Of a stretch of 48,743 nucleotides of DNA, positions 1 through 7,633 are shown in pieces. A model generated the notes under the pieces. The model was not told the origin of the DNA. It saw only the letters and a program-made list of their open reading frames with translations, and did no database searches. A program made the translations under genes and the position numbers. Origin of the DNA: Aliiroseovarius sp. (GTDB taxonomy: Bacteria > Pseudomonadota > Alphaproteobacteria > Rhodobacterales > Rhodobacteraceae); NCBI RefSeq assembly GCF_030148435.1, contig NZ_JASBTN010000077.1, positions 1 through 48,743 on the forward strand, in the 5' to 3' direction. The stretch's first letter is position 1. Each line of letters starts with the position of its first letter.

Positions 1-80
1 TGGAAGAGAAGCTGCGCTTCGCCATCCGCGAAGGCGGCCGCACCGTCGGTTCGGGCGTCGTGTCGAAGATCATCGAGTAA
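1..80 (+). CDS. tuf: elongation factor Tu, C-terminal end (partial)
   Basis: This is the last 26 codons, read from base 3 to the TAA at 78-80, and it gives the usual EF-Tu C-terminus ending VGSGVVSKIIE. EF-Tu delivers aminoacyl-tRNA to the ribosome as a GTP complex. The 5' part lies outside the window, so no GTPase motifs can be checked. It stands just upstream of the S10 operon, the standard str-S10 order. A structured 3' UTR with a terminator follows, so transcription probably ends before the next gene. Confidence 0.93.
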   Translation, partial: EEKLRFAIREGGRTVGSGVVSKIIE

Positions 81-84
81 GGAC

Positions 85-202
85 GGGGCTTGGGCGCAAG
101 CCCAAACCCGGCCAGTGGTGACAGGGGCCTTTGCCTGCAAAGGCTCCCGGAAACCACCCCGGTGAAGATTACGAGAAAGGCCGCCTTCGGGCGGCCTTTT
201 TT
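85..202 (+). terminator. tuf 3' UTR: two hairpins and a Rho-independent terminator
   Basis: There are three successive structures. A short stem TTGGGC-GCAA-GCCCAA with a GNRA loop lies at 90-105. A nested stem has outer arms GTGGT 115-119 and ACCAC 153-157 and inner arms 124-132 and 139-147. The terminator has 10-bp arms at 176-185 and 190-199 with a TTCG loop and a T run to 202. The 12-mer CACCCCGGTGAA at 155-166 lies between the second and third structure and recurs in the rplP 3' UTR. Confidence 0.85.
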
Positions 203-239
203 GTTCGACTTCGATGATCCCGAGACGCGCATCAAGCAC

Positions 240-261
240 GTGTCGAAGGTCATCGGGTAAG
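240..261 (+). repeat. imperfect repeat of the tuf 3' end
   Basis: GTGTCGAAGGTCATCGGGTA plus AG matches the real tuf end at 60-81 in 20 of 22 positions and includes the stop codon. It reads ...VSKVIG-stop in the same frame sense. It lies beyond the tuf terminator with no gene attached. The rest of 203-518 shows no gene I can support; this looks like a scar of a recombination involving a second tuf copy. Confidence 0.55.
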
Positions 262-518
262 ATCGAACTTTCGCAACGATAGTTCTGGCCAGGTGACAGA
301 CGAGGTTCAAAGGAACTCTGCTGTGAGCCAATCGGTTGAAAGAAAGGCCCCCCGCGCGGCGGCCCTTTGGCATTGCAGCCGGACATGGCAACAGCGTCCC
401 CCGGAGCCGGAACGGAACCGCCCGACGGGAGGGATCTGACTATGGTGCGTTTGCCATCCGGTTTTGGTAAGGTCCAACCCGACACGCCACGTGCATGTGC
501 TCTATTTGAGGCCGGTCG

Positions 519-1469
519 ATGAAAGCTGTTATTCAAGAAAAATACGGAAGGGCCGAAGATCTTCGGCTGGCTGATGTCCCTCTCCCGGAGCCGGGGAGGA
601 ACCAGATCCGGGTGAAGGTTCTGGCCTGCGCGGTAAACCTGTCGGACTGGGAATACCTGATCGGCAAACCGTTCTATGCAAGAATGGTTGGCGGGCTGTT
701 GCGGCCCAGGGTGCCCACTCTTGGATCAGACATTGTCGGATTGGTCGACAAGCTTGGCGCGGGGGTGACTGGTTTCAGGACCGGGCAGCGCGTGATGGGC
801 GACTATGTCATGACCCGGGGCGGATTCGCCGAATATGCCTGTGTCCCGGCCGCCGAGACCGCGGTTGTTCCCGAAGAGTTGACGGATGAGGTCGCCGCCT
901 GCTTGCCGCAGGCCGGGGGGATCGCGGTTGCCGGGACGTCGAACCTGGAGCCGGGAGAGCGGCTGCTGATAAATGGAGCCGGAGGGGGTTCGGGGACCAT
1001 GGCCCTGCAACTGGCCAAGGCGGCCGACGCTCACGTGACGGCAGTCGACAATGAAGGAAAGCTGGCCTGGCTCAAATCCCTCGGCGCTGACGAGGTCCTG
1101 GACTACCGAAAGGATGATTTCGCTGAAATTGGCCGGAAATGGGATCGAATACTGGACATGGTGGCCACGCGGCGCCCCGGAAAGATCGCACGTGCCCTGA
1201 CCCGAAATGGTGTCTATCAGGCGCTGGGAGGGCCGGTCCCTATCCTTCTTTCCCTGGCCCTTGGTGGCTGTTTGTGGCGCAAGTCGTGCAGAATCGGCAT
1301 GTTGCTTGTCCCATCGGGCCGCGCTTTGACGGAACGTGTCGCGAAATTGGTGGCGGACGGAGATCTCGCGCCACATCTGGAGGCCGTGCTTCCCTTGTCG
1401 GCAGTCCCCGAAGCCCTGACGAGGACGGGGCAGGGAGACGTGTTGGGCAAGATTGTCATAAGGCCCTAA
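519..1469 (+). CDS. zinc-independent MDR oxidoreductase (quinone-reductase-like)
   Basis: The 316-residue protein belongs to the medium-chain dehydrogenase/reductase superfamily. It would reduce or oxidise a small carbonyl or enone using NAD(P)H; the substrate cannot be read from sequence. The N-terminal GroES-like half covers about 1-120 (SDIVGLVDKLGAGV near 70-83). The Rossmann half carries the nucleotide-binding stretch INGAGGGSGTMALQLAK at 151-167. The cysteine cluster of zinc-dependent alcohol dehydrogenases is missing, so it fits the zinc-free quinone oxidoreductase branch. The start has a modest TGAGG upstream. It sits alone between tuf and rpsJ, separated from both by terminator-type hairpins, so it is a guest in the ribosomal locus rather than a member of it. 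Confidence 0.85.
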   Translation: MKAVIQEKYGRAEDLRLADVPLPEPGRNQIRVKVLACAVNLSDWEYLIGKPFYARMVGGLLRPRVPTLGSDIVGLVDKLGAGVTGFRTGQRVMGDYVMTRGGFAEYACVPAAETAVVPEELTDEVAACLPQAGGIAVAGTSNLEPGERLLINGAGGGSGTMALQLAKAADAHVTAVDNEGKLAWLKSLGADEVLDYRKDDFAEIGRKWDRILDMVATRRPGKIARALTRNGVYQALGGPVPILLSLALGGCLWRKSCRIGMLLVPSGRALTERVAKLVADGDLAPHLEAVLPLSAVPEALTRTGQGDVLGKIVIRP

Positions 1470-1507
1470 TCGGCAAGCATGTTTGCTGTTTGCGGCGGAA
1501 ATATTCC

Positions 1508-1536
1508 TTGCCACCCCCCCCAATCCCCTCTATTAC
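1508..1536 (+). promoter_or_regulatory. sigma-70-type promoter of the S10 operon
   Basis: TTGCCA (1508-1513), a 17-bp spacer and TATTAC (1531-1536). It lies 125 bp before rpsJ, downstream of the MDR gene. Transcription would start near 1543 and give a leader of about 118 nt that contains the two hairpins listed next. Confidence 0.65.
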
Positions 1537-1567
1537 GCGCGGGTTCGCTTCTGCGATAGAAGCCAAG

Positions 1568-1589
1568 GCGGGATTCGGTCCCGCTTTTT
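1568..1589 (+). terminator. terminator-like hairpin in the S10 leader (possible attenuator)
   Basis: Perfect stem GCGGGA / TCCCGC (1568-1573, 1579-1584), loop TTCGG, then five T. It lies after the predicted S10 start site, so it could attenuate the operon. It could equally be the terminator of the upstream MDR gene, or serve both roles. Confidence 0.65.
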
Positions 1590-1603
1590 GGGTTCGACGA
1601 GGG

Positions 1604-1623
1604 CGGGTGGAATGAGCCACCCG
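1604..1623 (+). promoter_or_regulatory. second leader hairpin before rpsJ
   Basis: Perfect 7-bp stem CGGGTGG / CCACCCG with a 6-nt loop and no T run, ending 37 bases before the rpsJ start. It may act as an mRNA-stabilising or protein-binding structure of the S10 leader. Confidence 0.5.
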
Positions 1624-1660
1624 TCGTCCTATCAACACCAAGCCTGAAAGGGCGAATGCT

Positions 1661-1969
1661 ATGACCAGTCAAAACATTCGTATCCGTCTGAAGGCGTTTG
1701 ACTATCGCGTGCTGGATGCTTCCACGCAAGAGATCGTCAACACCGCCAAACGCACGGGTGCCCAGGTTCGCGGACCGATTCCGCTGCCCAACAAGATCGA
1801 GAAGTTCACGGTTCTCCGTGGCCCTCACGTCGACAAGAAATCCCGCGATCAGTTCGAGATCCGCACGCACAAGCGTCTGCTCGACATCGTGGATCCGACC
1901 CCGCAGACCGTGGACGCGCTGATGAAGCTCGACCTGGCCGCCGGCGTCGACGTCCAGATTTCGGTGTAA
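1661..1969 (+). CDS. rpsJ: ribosomal protein S10
   Basis: The 102-residue protein is standard S10 length, with [14 protein letters not shown] at the N-terminus and the [16 protein letters not shown] loop in the middle. S10 is part of the 30S head and in many bacteria also acts as the transcription antitermination factor NusE. It is the first gene of the S10 operon here, followed 13 bases later by rplC. The start is preceded by a weak purine stretch (GAAAGGG). It is the first gene after the leader that carries the attenuator-like hairpin. Confidence 0.97.
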   Translation: MTSQNIRIRLKAFDYRVLDASTQEIVNTAKRTGAQVRGPIPLPNKIEKFTVLRGPHVDKKSRDQFEIRTHKRLLDIVDPTPQTVDALMKLDLAAGVDVQISV

Positions 1970-1982
1970 GGAGGGTATCCAG

Positions 1983-2708
1983 ATGCGCTCCGGTATCATC
2001 GCAAAGAAGGTGGGCATGACCCGCCTGTTCATGGAAGACGGCAAGCAGATTCCTGTCACCGTTCTTTCGCTCGAAGGTCTGCAGGTTGTCGACAACCGCA
2101 CAGCCGAACGCGACGGGTACACCGCCGTTCAGCTGGGCGCCGGCACCGCCAAGGCCAAACGCACCTCGCAAGCCATGCGCGGCCACTTTGCCGCTGCCAA
2201 GGTCGAACCCAAGCGCAAGCTGGTCGAGTTCCGCGTTTCCGAAGACAACCTGGTCGAAGTCGGCGCCGAATTCTCGGCCGAGCACTTCGTTGACGGCCAG
2301 AAAGTCGACGTGACCGGCACCTCGATCGGTAAAGGTTTCGCCGGTGCCATGAAACGCCACAACTTCGGCGGCCTGCGCGCCACGCACGGTGTGTCGATCA
2401 GCCACCGTTCGCACGGTTCGACGGGTCAGTGTCAGGACCCTGGCAAGGTGTTCAAAGGCAAGAAGATGGCCGGTCACATGGGTGCTGCCCGTGTCACCAC
2501 CCAGAACCTGGAAGTCGTGAAGACCGATGCCGACCGTGGCCTCGTCTTCATCAAGGGCGCTGTGCCCGGCTCCAAGGGTGGCTGGGTCACTGTGAAAGAC
2601 GCCGTGAAGAAGAAGCTGCCCGAGAACGTCCCGTTCCCGGCCGCTCTGAAATCGGCCGCGACCGAAGCCCCGGCCGAAGAGGCCCCTGCGGAAGGTGGTG
2701 AAGCATGA
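1983..2708 (+). CDS. rplC: ribosomal protein L3
   Basis: The 241-residue protein begins [16 protein letters not shown] and contains the conserved [19 protein letters not shown] and [14 protein letters not shown] loops that reach the peptidyl-transferase centre. Compared with the about 210 residues of the E. coli protein it has a C-terminal extension rich in Ala, Pro and Glu (about 225-241), common in alphaproteobacteria. It has a strong AAGGAGG site upstream. Its end overlaps the rplD start by 4 bases (ATGA), which implies translational coupling. Confidence 0.97.
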   Translation: MRSGIIAKKVGMTRLFMEDGKQIPVTVLSLEGLQVVDNRTAERDGYTAVQLGAGTAKAKRTSQAMRGHFAAAKVEPKRKLVEFRVSEDNLVEVGAEFSAEHFVDGQKVDVTGTSIGKGFAGAMKRHNFGGLRATHGVSISHRSHGSTGQCQDPGKVFKGKKMAGHMGAARVTTQNLEVVKTDADRGLVFIKGAVPGSKGGWVTVKDAVKKKLPENVPFPAALKSAATEAPAEEAPAEGGEA

Positions 2709-3322
2709 AACTCGACGTAATCAAACTCGACGGCGCCAAAGCCGGGTCGGTTGACCTGGACGAAGCCCTGTTCGGCCTTGAGCCGCGCGCGGACATCCTG
2801 CACCGTGTGGTCCGTTGGCAGCGCAACCGCGCCCAGGCTGGCACCCACAAGGTCAAGACCCGTTCGGAAACCTCCTACTCGACCAAGAAGATCTATCGCC
2901 AGAAGGGCACCGGTGGCGCCCGCCACGGCGACCGCAACGCGCCGATCTTCCGTAAAGGTGGTATCTACAAGGGTCCGACCCCGCGCAGCCACGCCCACGA
3001 CCTGCCGAAGAAATTCCGCAAGCTGGGTCTGAAACACGCCCTGTCCGCCAAGCTGAAAGCTGGTGAACTGGTGGTGATCGAAGACGCGTCCTCCGAGGGC
3101 AAGACCTCGGCCCTGGCCAAGCAGGTCAAGGACCTGGGCTGGAAGCGCGCGCTGATCATCGACGGTGCCGAGGTGAACGAAAGCTTCGCCCGCGCCGCCA
3201 AGAACATCGAGGGTCTCGATATTCTGCCGACCATGGGCGCCAACGTGTATGACATCCTGAAGCGTGACACCCTGGTGATCACGAAGGCGGGTGTCGAAGC
3301 TCTGGAGGCTCGACTGAAATGA
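2705..3322 (+). CDS. rplD: ribosomal protein L4
   Basis: The 205-residue protein shows the L4 signature: [21 protein letters not shown] followed by the Arg/Gly-rich exit-tunnel loop ([16 protein letters not shown], about 64-80). L4 lines the 50S exit tunnel. In E. coli it also represses its own operon through the S10 leader; whether that happens here is unknown, but a terminator-like hairpin exists in the leader. It overlaps rplC by 4 bases upstream and rplW by 4 bases downstream. Confidence 0.97.
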   Translation: MKLDVIKLDGAKAGSVDLDEALFGLEPRADILHRVVRWQRNRAQAGTHKVKTRSETSYSTKKIYRQKGTGGARHGDRNAPIFRKGGIYKGPTPRSHAHDLPKKFRKLGLKHALSAKLKAGELVVIEDASSEGKTSALAKQVKDLGWKRALIIDGAEVNESFARAAKNIEGLDILPTMGANVYDILKRDTLVITKAGVEALEARLK

Positions 3323-3615
3323 GCGCGAAAGCTGAACTCTACGACGTGATCCGCAAGCCGATCATCACCGAAAAATCGACCATGGCGTCGGAAAACGGTG
3401 CGGTCGTCTTCGAAGTTGCCATCGACGCGAACAAACCGCAGATCAAGGAAGCTGTGGAAACCCTGTTCGGTGTCAAGGTGAAGGCCGTGAACACGACCAT
3501 CACCAAAGGCAAGGTCAAGCGCTTCCGCGGCCAGATGGGCAAGCGGAAAGACGTGAAAAAGGCCTACGTGACCCTGGAAGAGGGCAACACGATCGACGTC
3601 TCGACCGGTCTGTAA
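3319..3615 (+). CDS. rplW: ribosomal protein L23
   Basis: The 98-residue protein has the L23 N-terminus [13 protein letters not shown] and the C-terminal [22 protein letters not shown] block. L23 sits at the tunnel exit and docks trigger factor and SRP. It is translationally coupled to rplD by an ATGA overlap. It is the last gene of this segment: a terminator follows within 30 bases, and rplB lies about 1 kb away instead of being adjacent. Confidence 0.97.
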   Translation: MSAKAELYDVIRKPIITEKSTMASENGAVVFEVAIDANKPQIKEAVETLFGVKVKAVNTTITKGKVKRFRGQMGKRKDVKKAYVTLEEGNTIDVSTGL

Positions 3616-3642
3616 GACGGTCTGTCACGTGAAATTGAGAAG

Positions 3643-3671
3643 CCCCTCGGCGCGAGCCGGGGGGATTTTTT
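3643..3671 (+). terminator. Rho-independent terminator after rplW
   Basis: GC-rich stem: CCCC-T-CGGC at 3643-3651 pairs with GCCGGGGGG from 3656, with loop GCGA, then TTTTTT at 3666-3671. It ends the rpsJ-rplW segment. Confidence 0.85.
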
Positions 3672-3782
3672 GTTCACCCATCGAGTGAATTCGAAGGTGC
3701 CGCTCGGAACCGCGCAGCGGCAACGCTGCTTCCGTTATGTGTGATGAACGCAAGATCCGCCTGGTGCATTTCATACTTGGCG

Positions 3783-3811
3783 TTGGCCTCAGGCGAAGCC
3801 TGGGGCTATAG
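3783..3811 (+). promoter_or_regulatory. promoter of phnA, probably giving a leaderless mRNA
   Basis: TTGGCC (3783-3788), 17-bp spacer, CTATAG (3806-3811). The ATG of phnA starts at 3819, about 7 bases after the -10, where transcription itself should begin. The spacer contains the hairpin CAGGC-GAA-GCCTG (3790-3802), a possible operator. Confidence 0.5.
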
Positions 3812-3818
3812 CTCACCC

Positions 3819-4163
3819 ATGACAGATACCTTGCCCCCGTGCCCCGCCTGTGCGTCCGCCTTTACCTATGAGATGGACGCCCTGTTGATCTGTCCCGAAT
3901 GCGGCCATGAGTGGTCCGCCCAGGACACCGAGGACACCGAAGGTACGGGGCGAGAGGTGCGCGACAGCGTGGGCAACATTCTGAACGATGGTGACACGGT
4001 GACAGTCATCAAGAACCTCAAGGTCAAGGGCTCGTCCTCCACGGTCAAGGTCGGCACCAAGGTACGTGGCATCCGCCTGGTCGACGGGGATCACGACATC
4101 GACTGCAAGATCCCCGGGATCGGCAAGATGGGTCTGAAATCGCAGTTCGTGAAGAAGGTTTAG
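3819..4163 (+). CDS. phnA: PhnA/YjdM family zinc-ribbon protein
   Basis: The 114-residue protein (the E. coli family member is about 111) begins with a zinc ribbon, CPAC at residues 7-10 and CPEC near 23-26, followed by the PhnA core [27 protein letters not shown] and the C-terminal [10 protein letters not shown]. The family is named from the phosphonate operon but its role is not settled. An upstream in-frame ATG exists at 3741, but 3819 gives the family-typical N-terminus. No Shine-Dalgarno sequence precedes it and the promoter is almost adjacent, so the mRNA may be leaderless. It separates rplW from rplB. Confidence 0.88.
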   Translation: MTDTLPPCPACASAFTYEMDALLICPECGHEWSAQDTEDTEGTGREVRDSVGNILNDGDTVTVIKNLKVKGSSSTVKVGTKVRGIRLVDGDHDIDCKIPGIGKMGLKSQFVKKV

Positions 4164-4608
4164 GGTGGATCATCCTGGCGCGGAATCAAGGCCGCAGGCC
4201 GCCGCGCATCGACGACGCACGCGGTGGCGATCTCAAAGAAGTGTTCCCGCTTTATCCCTGCAAGTCCGTGCGCCCTCGAAGCAGAGCAGCCAGCCCAACC
4301 AAGTCGCCGCCGCGTGGGTGCGCGTCATGCCAGAGGCATGCTTTCGGCATGACGATGCGCGGCCCCGCTTTCCGCCAATCTTACAAGGGCTTTTCTACCC
4401 CGCGCCTATAGACACCTCCCCCCATCCCTGTTACATCCCGCGGGTCGCTTGGCCCCGGATTCGTTCCGGGGCCTGTGACGTTTTGGAATTCGGGCACCTT
4501 CGGGGGCCTATATCTCGGTCATCCGCGAACGTGCGGGGGGCTTAACATAGGGGCGGGGATGCCGGGCAAACTCGGTGCGCCGCTCAAGCTAAACGGAAGA
4601 CAGAAAGC
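4164..4608 (+). other. gene-free leader region of the rplB segment
   Basis: I see no supportable gene. Hairpins are present: GTCATGCC (4324-4331) pairs with GGCATGAC about 14 bases on, and a strong stem GGCCCCGG / CCGGGGCC (from 4451, ATTCG-type loop) ends at 4473. A CCCCCCATCCCTGTTAC stretch (4418-4434) followed by CGCGGGTCGCTT resembles the S10 promoter region and could be its degenerate homologue, but no good -35 box is visible. A weak alternative is TATATC at 4509. The rplB promoter is therefore unassigned. Confidence 0.5.
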
Positions 4609-5451
4609 ATGGCACTCAAGTCGTACAAACCGACGACGCCGGGCCAGCGTGGGCTGGTTCTGATCGACCGTTCGGAGCTGTATAAAGGACGTCCGGTCAA
4701 ATCTCTCACCGAGGGTTTGACCAAGAAGGGCGGCCGGAACAACACCGGACGGATCACGATGCGCCGCCGCGGCGGCGGGGCGAAGCGTCTCTATCGTATC
4801 GTCGATTTCAAACGGAACAAGTTTGACGTCGCAGCCACCGTGGAACGGATCGAATACGACCCCAACCGCACCGCCTTCATCGCACTGATCAAGTACGAAG
4901 ACGGCGAGCAGGCCTATATCCTGGCCCCGCAGCGCCTGGCCGTCGGTGACACCGTCGTCGCCTCGCAAAAGGCCGACATCAAGCCCGGTAACGCGATGCC
5001 CTTCTCGGGCATGCCGATCGGTACCATCATTCACAACATCGAGCTGAAGCCCGGCAAAGGCGGCCAGATCGCCCGTGCCGCCGGTACCTATGCCCAGTTC
5101 GTCGGTCGTGACGGTGGCTACGCCCAGATCCGCCTGAGCTCGGGTGAACTGCGCATGGTGCGTCAGGAATGCATGGCCACCGTTGGTGCCGTGTCGAACC
5201 CCGACAACTCGAACCAGAACCTCGGTAAGGCCGGCCGCAACCGCCACAAGGGCATCCGCCCGAGCGTCCGCGGCGTCGTGATGAACCCGGTCGATCACCC
5301 CCATGGTGGTGGTGAAGGTCGGACCTCGGGTGGTCGTCACCCGGTCACGCCCTGGGGCAAGCCGACCAAGGGTGCGCGCACCCGCAACAAGAACAAGGCG
5401 TCGTCGAAGCTGATCATCCGCTCGCGTCACGCCAAGAAGAAGGGCCGGTAA
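4609..5451 (+). CDS. rplB: ribosomal protein L2
   Basis: The 280-residue protein has the complete L2 layout: [17 protein letters not shown], the [17 protein letters not shown] block near 43-57, and the C-terminal [19 protein letters not shown] containing the invariant histidine near the peptidyl-transferase centre. L2 bridges the subunits. It starts a new segment, rplB-rpsS-rplV-rpsC-rplP. The rpsS start follows 3 bases after its stop. Confidence 0.97.
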   Translation: MALKSYKPTTPGQRGLVLIDRSELYKGRPVKSLTEGLTKKGGRNNTGRITMRRRGGGAKRLYRIVDFKRNKFDVAATVERIEYDPNRTAFIALIKYEDGEQAYILAPQRLAVGDTVVASQKADIKPGNAMPFSGMPIGTIIHNIELKPGKGGQIARAAGTYAQFVGRDGGYAQIRLSSGELRMVRQECMATVGAVSNPDNSNQNLGKAGRNRHKGIRPSVRGVVMNPVDHPHGGGEGRTSGGRHPVTPWGKPTKGARTRNKNKASSKLIIRSRHAKKKGR

Positions 5452-5454
5452 GAT

Positions 5455-5733
5455 ATGGCACGTTCTGTCTGGAAAGGCCCTTTTGTCGACGCTTACGTCC
5501 TCAAGAAGGCAGAGAAAGTCCGCGAGTCGGGCAAAAACGAGGTCATCAAGATCTGGTCGCGTCGTTCGACCATTTTGCCCCAGTTCGTGGGTCTGACCTT
5601 TGCCGTTTACAACGGGAAAAAGCACATCCCCGTGAACGTCACCGAGGAAATGATCGGTCAGAAATTCGGTGAGTACTCGCCGACCCGTACCTATTACGGG
5701 CACGCTGCCGACAAGAAAGCGAAGCGGAAGTAA
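5455..5733 (+). CDS. rpsS: ribosomal protein S19
   Basis: The 92-residue protein is full length, with [18 protein letters not shown] at the N-terminus and the conserved [19 protein letters not shown] at the C-terminus. S19 forms a complex with S13 in the 30S head. It lies 3 bases after rplB and 5 bases before rplV, so it is clearly cotranscribed. Confidence 0.97.
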   Translation: MARSVWKGPFVDAYVLKKAEKVRESGKNEVIKIWSRRSTILPQFVGLTFAVYNGKKHIPVNVTEEMIGQKFGEYSPTRTYYGHAADKKAKRK

Positions 5734-5738
5734 GAGCC

Positions 5739-6119
5739 ATGGGTAAGACGAAAAATCCCCGCCGCGTGGCCGACAACGAAGCAATGGCAAAACTGCGCAT
5801 GCTTCGCACGTCCCCGCAGAAACTGAACCTGGTCGCTGGCATGATCCGTGGCAAGAAGGTCGAGACCGCCCTGAACGATCTGACCTTCTCGAACAAGCGG
5901 ATCGCGCAGGACGTGAAGAAATGCCTTCAGTCCGCCATCGCCAACGCCGAAAACAACCACAACCTGGACGTCGACGAACTGATCGTTGCCGAGGCTTATG
6001 TGGGCAAGAACCTGACCATGAAACGCGGTCGTCCGCGGGCCCGTGGCCGGTTCGGCAAGATCATGAAGCCGTTTTCGGAACTGACGATCAAGGTGCGTCA
6101 AGTTGAGGAGCAAGCCTAA
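5739..6119 (+). CDS. rplV: ribosomal protein L22
   Basis: The 126-residue protein contains [25 protein letters not shown] and the beta-hairpin tip [17 protein letters not shown] that lines the exit tunnel (macrolide-contact region). The stop overlaps the rpsC start by one base (TAATG). Length is slightly above the 110 of E. coli because of an N-terminal stretch of about 16 residues. Confidence 0.97.
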   Translation: MGKTKNPRRVADNEAMAKLRMLRTSPQKLNLVAGMIRGKKVETALNDLTFSNKRIAQDVKKCLQSAIANAENNHNLDVDELIVAEAYVGKNLTMKRGRPRARGRFGKIMKPFSELTIKVRQVEEQA

Positions 6120-6826
6120 TGGGTAACAAAGTCAATCCGATTGGCATGCGCCTCCAGGTCAACCGTACCTGGGATAGCCGCTGGTACGCCGACACCAAGG
6201 ATTACGGGGATCTTCTGCTGGAAGATCTGAAAATTCGTGATTTCATTCATGACGAGTGCAAGCAGGCCGGCATCAGCCGTGTGATCATCGAACGTCCGCA
6301 CAAGAAGTGCCGCGTCACGATCCACACCGCCCGTCCCGGCGTGATCATCGGCAAGAAAGGCGCGGACATCGAAGTCCTGCGCAAGAAGATCGCCAAGATC
6401 ACCGACTCGGAACTGCACCTGAACATCGTCGAGGTCCGCAAGCCGGAACTGGACGCTGCGCTGGTCGCGGAATCGATCGCTCAGCAGCTGGAACGTCGCG
6501 TCGGATTCCGTCGTGCGATGAAACGTGCGGCTCAGAACGCCATGCGCATGGGGGCCCTGGGCATCCGGATCAACTGCGCCGGTCGTCTGGGTGGTGCCGA
6601 GATCGCCCGTACCGAATGGACCCGCGAAGGCCGTGTGCCCCTGCACACCCTGCGCGCCGACATCGACCACGCACATAAAGAAGCCCTGACCGCCTATGGT
6701 ATCATCGGCATCAAGGTCTGGATCTTCAAAGGCGAGATCATGGAACATGACCCCGCTGCGCGTGACCGTCGTCAGGCTGAGCTCCAAGAAGGTCCCGCGC
6801 CCCGTGGCGCCGGCGGCCGTCGTTAA
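6119..6826 (+). CDS. rpsC: ribosomal protein S3
   Basis: The 235-residue protein begins [22 protein letters not shown] and has the KH domain with GKKG inside [19 protein letters not shown] (about 76-94). The S3 C-terminal domain follows ([30 protein letters not shown]). S3 helps form the mRNA entry helicase with S4 and S5. It lies one base over rplV and 14 bases before rplP. Confidence 0.97.
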   Translation: MGNKVNPIGMRLQVNRTWDSRWYADTKDYGDLLLEDLKIRDFIHDECKQAGISRVIIERPHKKCRVTIHTARPGVIIGKKGADIEVLRKKIAKITDSELHLNIVEVRKPELDAALVAESIAQQLERRVGFRRAMKRAAQNAMRMGALGIRINCAGRLGGAEIARTEWTREGRVPLHTLRADIDHAHKEALTAYGIIGIKVWIFKGEIMEHDPAARDRRQAELQEGPAPRGAGGRR

Positions 6827-6840
6827 GGGAGGCATGACAG

Positions 6841-7254
6841 ATGCTGCAACCGAAGCGCACTAAATTCCGCAAGATGCACAAGGGCCGGATCAAGGGTCTG
6901 GCCAAGGGTGGATCGGACCTGAACTTTGGGTCCTATGGTCTGAAAGCCCTGCAGCCCGAGCGCGTCACCGCGCGTCAGATCGAAGCTGCCCGTCGTGCGA
7001 TGACCCGTCACATGAAACGTCAAGGTCGCGTCTGGATCCGGATCTTCCCGGACACCCCCGTGACCTCGAAACCTACCGAAGTCCGTATGGGTAAAGGTAA
7101 GGGTTCGGTCGACTTCTGGGCCTGCAAGGTCAAGCCCGGCCGCGTGATGTTCGAAATCGACGGCGTCAATGACGACGTCGCCCGCGAGGCCCTGCGCCTG
7201 GCCGCGATGAAGCTGCCGATCAAATCGCGCATCGTGGTGCGTGAAGATTGGTAA
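6841..7254 (+). CDS. rplP: ribosomal protein L16
   Basis: The 137-residue protein is full length: [19 protein letters not shown], then [24 protein letters not shown] and the [19 protein letters not shown] loop near the A site. In most bacteria rpmC follows directly; here rpmC is 1.28 kb away. The last 9 coding bases and the first stop base form one arm of a perfect 12-bp hairpin with the stop codon at the loop. Confidence 0.97.
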   Translation: MLQPKRTKFRKMHKGRIKGLAKGGSDLNFGSYGLKALQPERVTARQIEAARRAMTRHMKRQGRVWIRIFPDTPVTSKPTEVRMGKGKGSVDFWACKVKPGRVMFEIDGVNDDVAREALRLAAMKLPIKSRIVVREDW

Positions 7255-7319
7255 AACCAATCTTCACGAGTGCGGTGTAGGCGGTTTCGCAGAAACCGTC
7301 CGGGCCGCACCCCGGTGAA
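7241..7319 (+). promoter_or_regulatory. structured rplP 3' UTR (two hairpins plus 12-mer)
   Basis: Perfect 12-bp hairpin GTGAAGATTGGT-AAA-ACCAATCTTCAC (7241-7267) straddles the rplP stop at 7252-7254. A nested stem follows: outer GTGCGG 7270-7275 / CCGCAC 7305-7310, inner CGGTTTC-GCA-GAAACCG 7282-7298. The 12-mer CACCCCGGTGAA (7308-7319) starts inside the closing arm, exactly as in the tuf 3' UTR. Neither hairpin has a T run, so they are not terminators themselves. Confidence 0.7.
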
Positions 7320-7328
7320 AACAAAAGA

Positions 7329-7357
7329 CCCCCGGCGAGAAATCGTCGGGGGTTTTT
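7329..7357 (+). terminator. Rho-independent terminator after rplP
   Basis: Stem CCCCCGGCGA / TCGTCGGGGG (one G-U pair) with loop GAAA, then TTTTT at 7353-7357. It closes the rplB-rplP segment. Confidence 0.9.
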
Positions 7358-7459
7358 CTATTCTTTGACCAACTCCTCAAGCTCTTCGACAGCCACGATC
7401 TGTGTGCCTAGCTTATAGGTGGCATTTTTTTGAAGAGAGGGAGGGAGTCAAACTCTCGG

Positions 7460-7624
7460 TTGCCACCTCGCCCGGCTGATAGGCCGGGCAGCGCCCGACC
7501 CTCCCCATGGGAGGGCGCTTCCGCCACGGGTGCGGCAGCCGCAGACAATTGAAGAAGCGTAGAGCGCTTGCCCCAATCGACGTCGCAACGCCCACCCAGG
7601 GTCGGGCGCTGCCCTAGGTGGCAA
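7460..7624. repeat. dispersed palindromic element, copy A
   Basis: Inner arms GGGCAGCGCCCGACCCT (7486-7502) and its exact complement (7598-7614) enclose GGGAGGGCG (7509-7517) pairing with CGCCCACCC (7589-7597), a loop of about 70 nt, and outer 9-bp arms TTGCCACCT (7460-7468) / AGGTGGCAA (7616-7624). A small hairpin GCCCGGC...GCCGGGC (7469-7489) sits in the left arm. Two relatives lie at 13236-13366 and 30574-30717. It is between the convergent rplP and oxygenase genes; no ORF inside. Confidence 0.8.
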
Positions 7625-7633
7625 GTTGTGGGA

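Noticed and set aside
4165-4545. 126-codon plus-strand frame after phnA
   Set aside because: No family-like sequence; it covers the leader hairpins of rplB.
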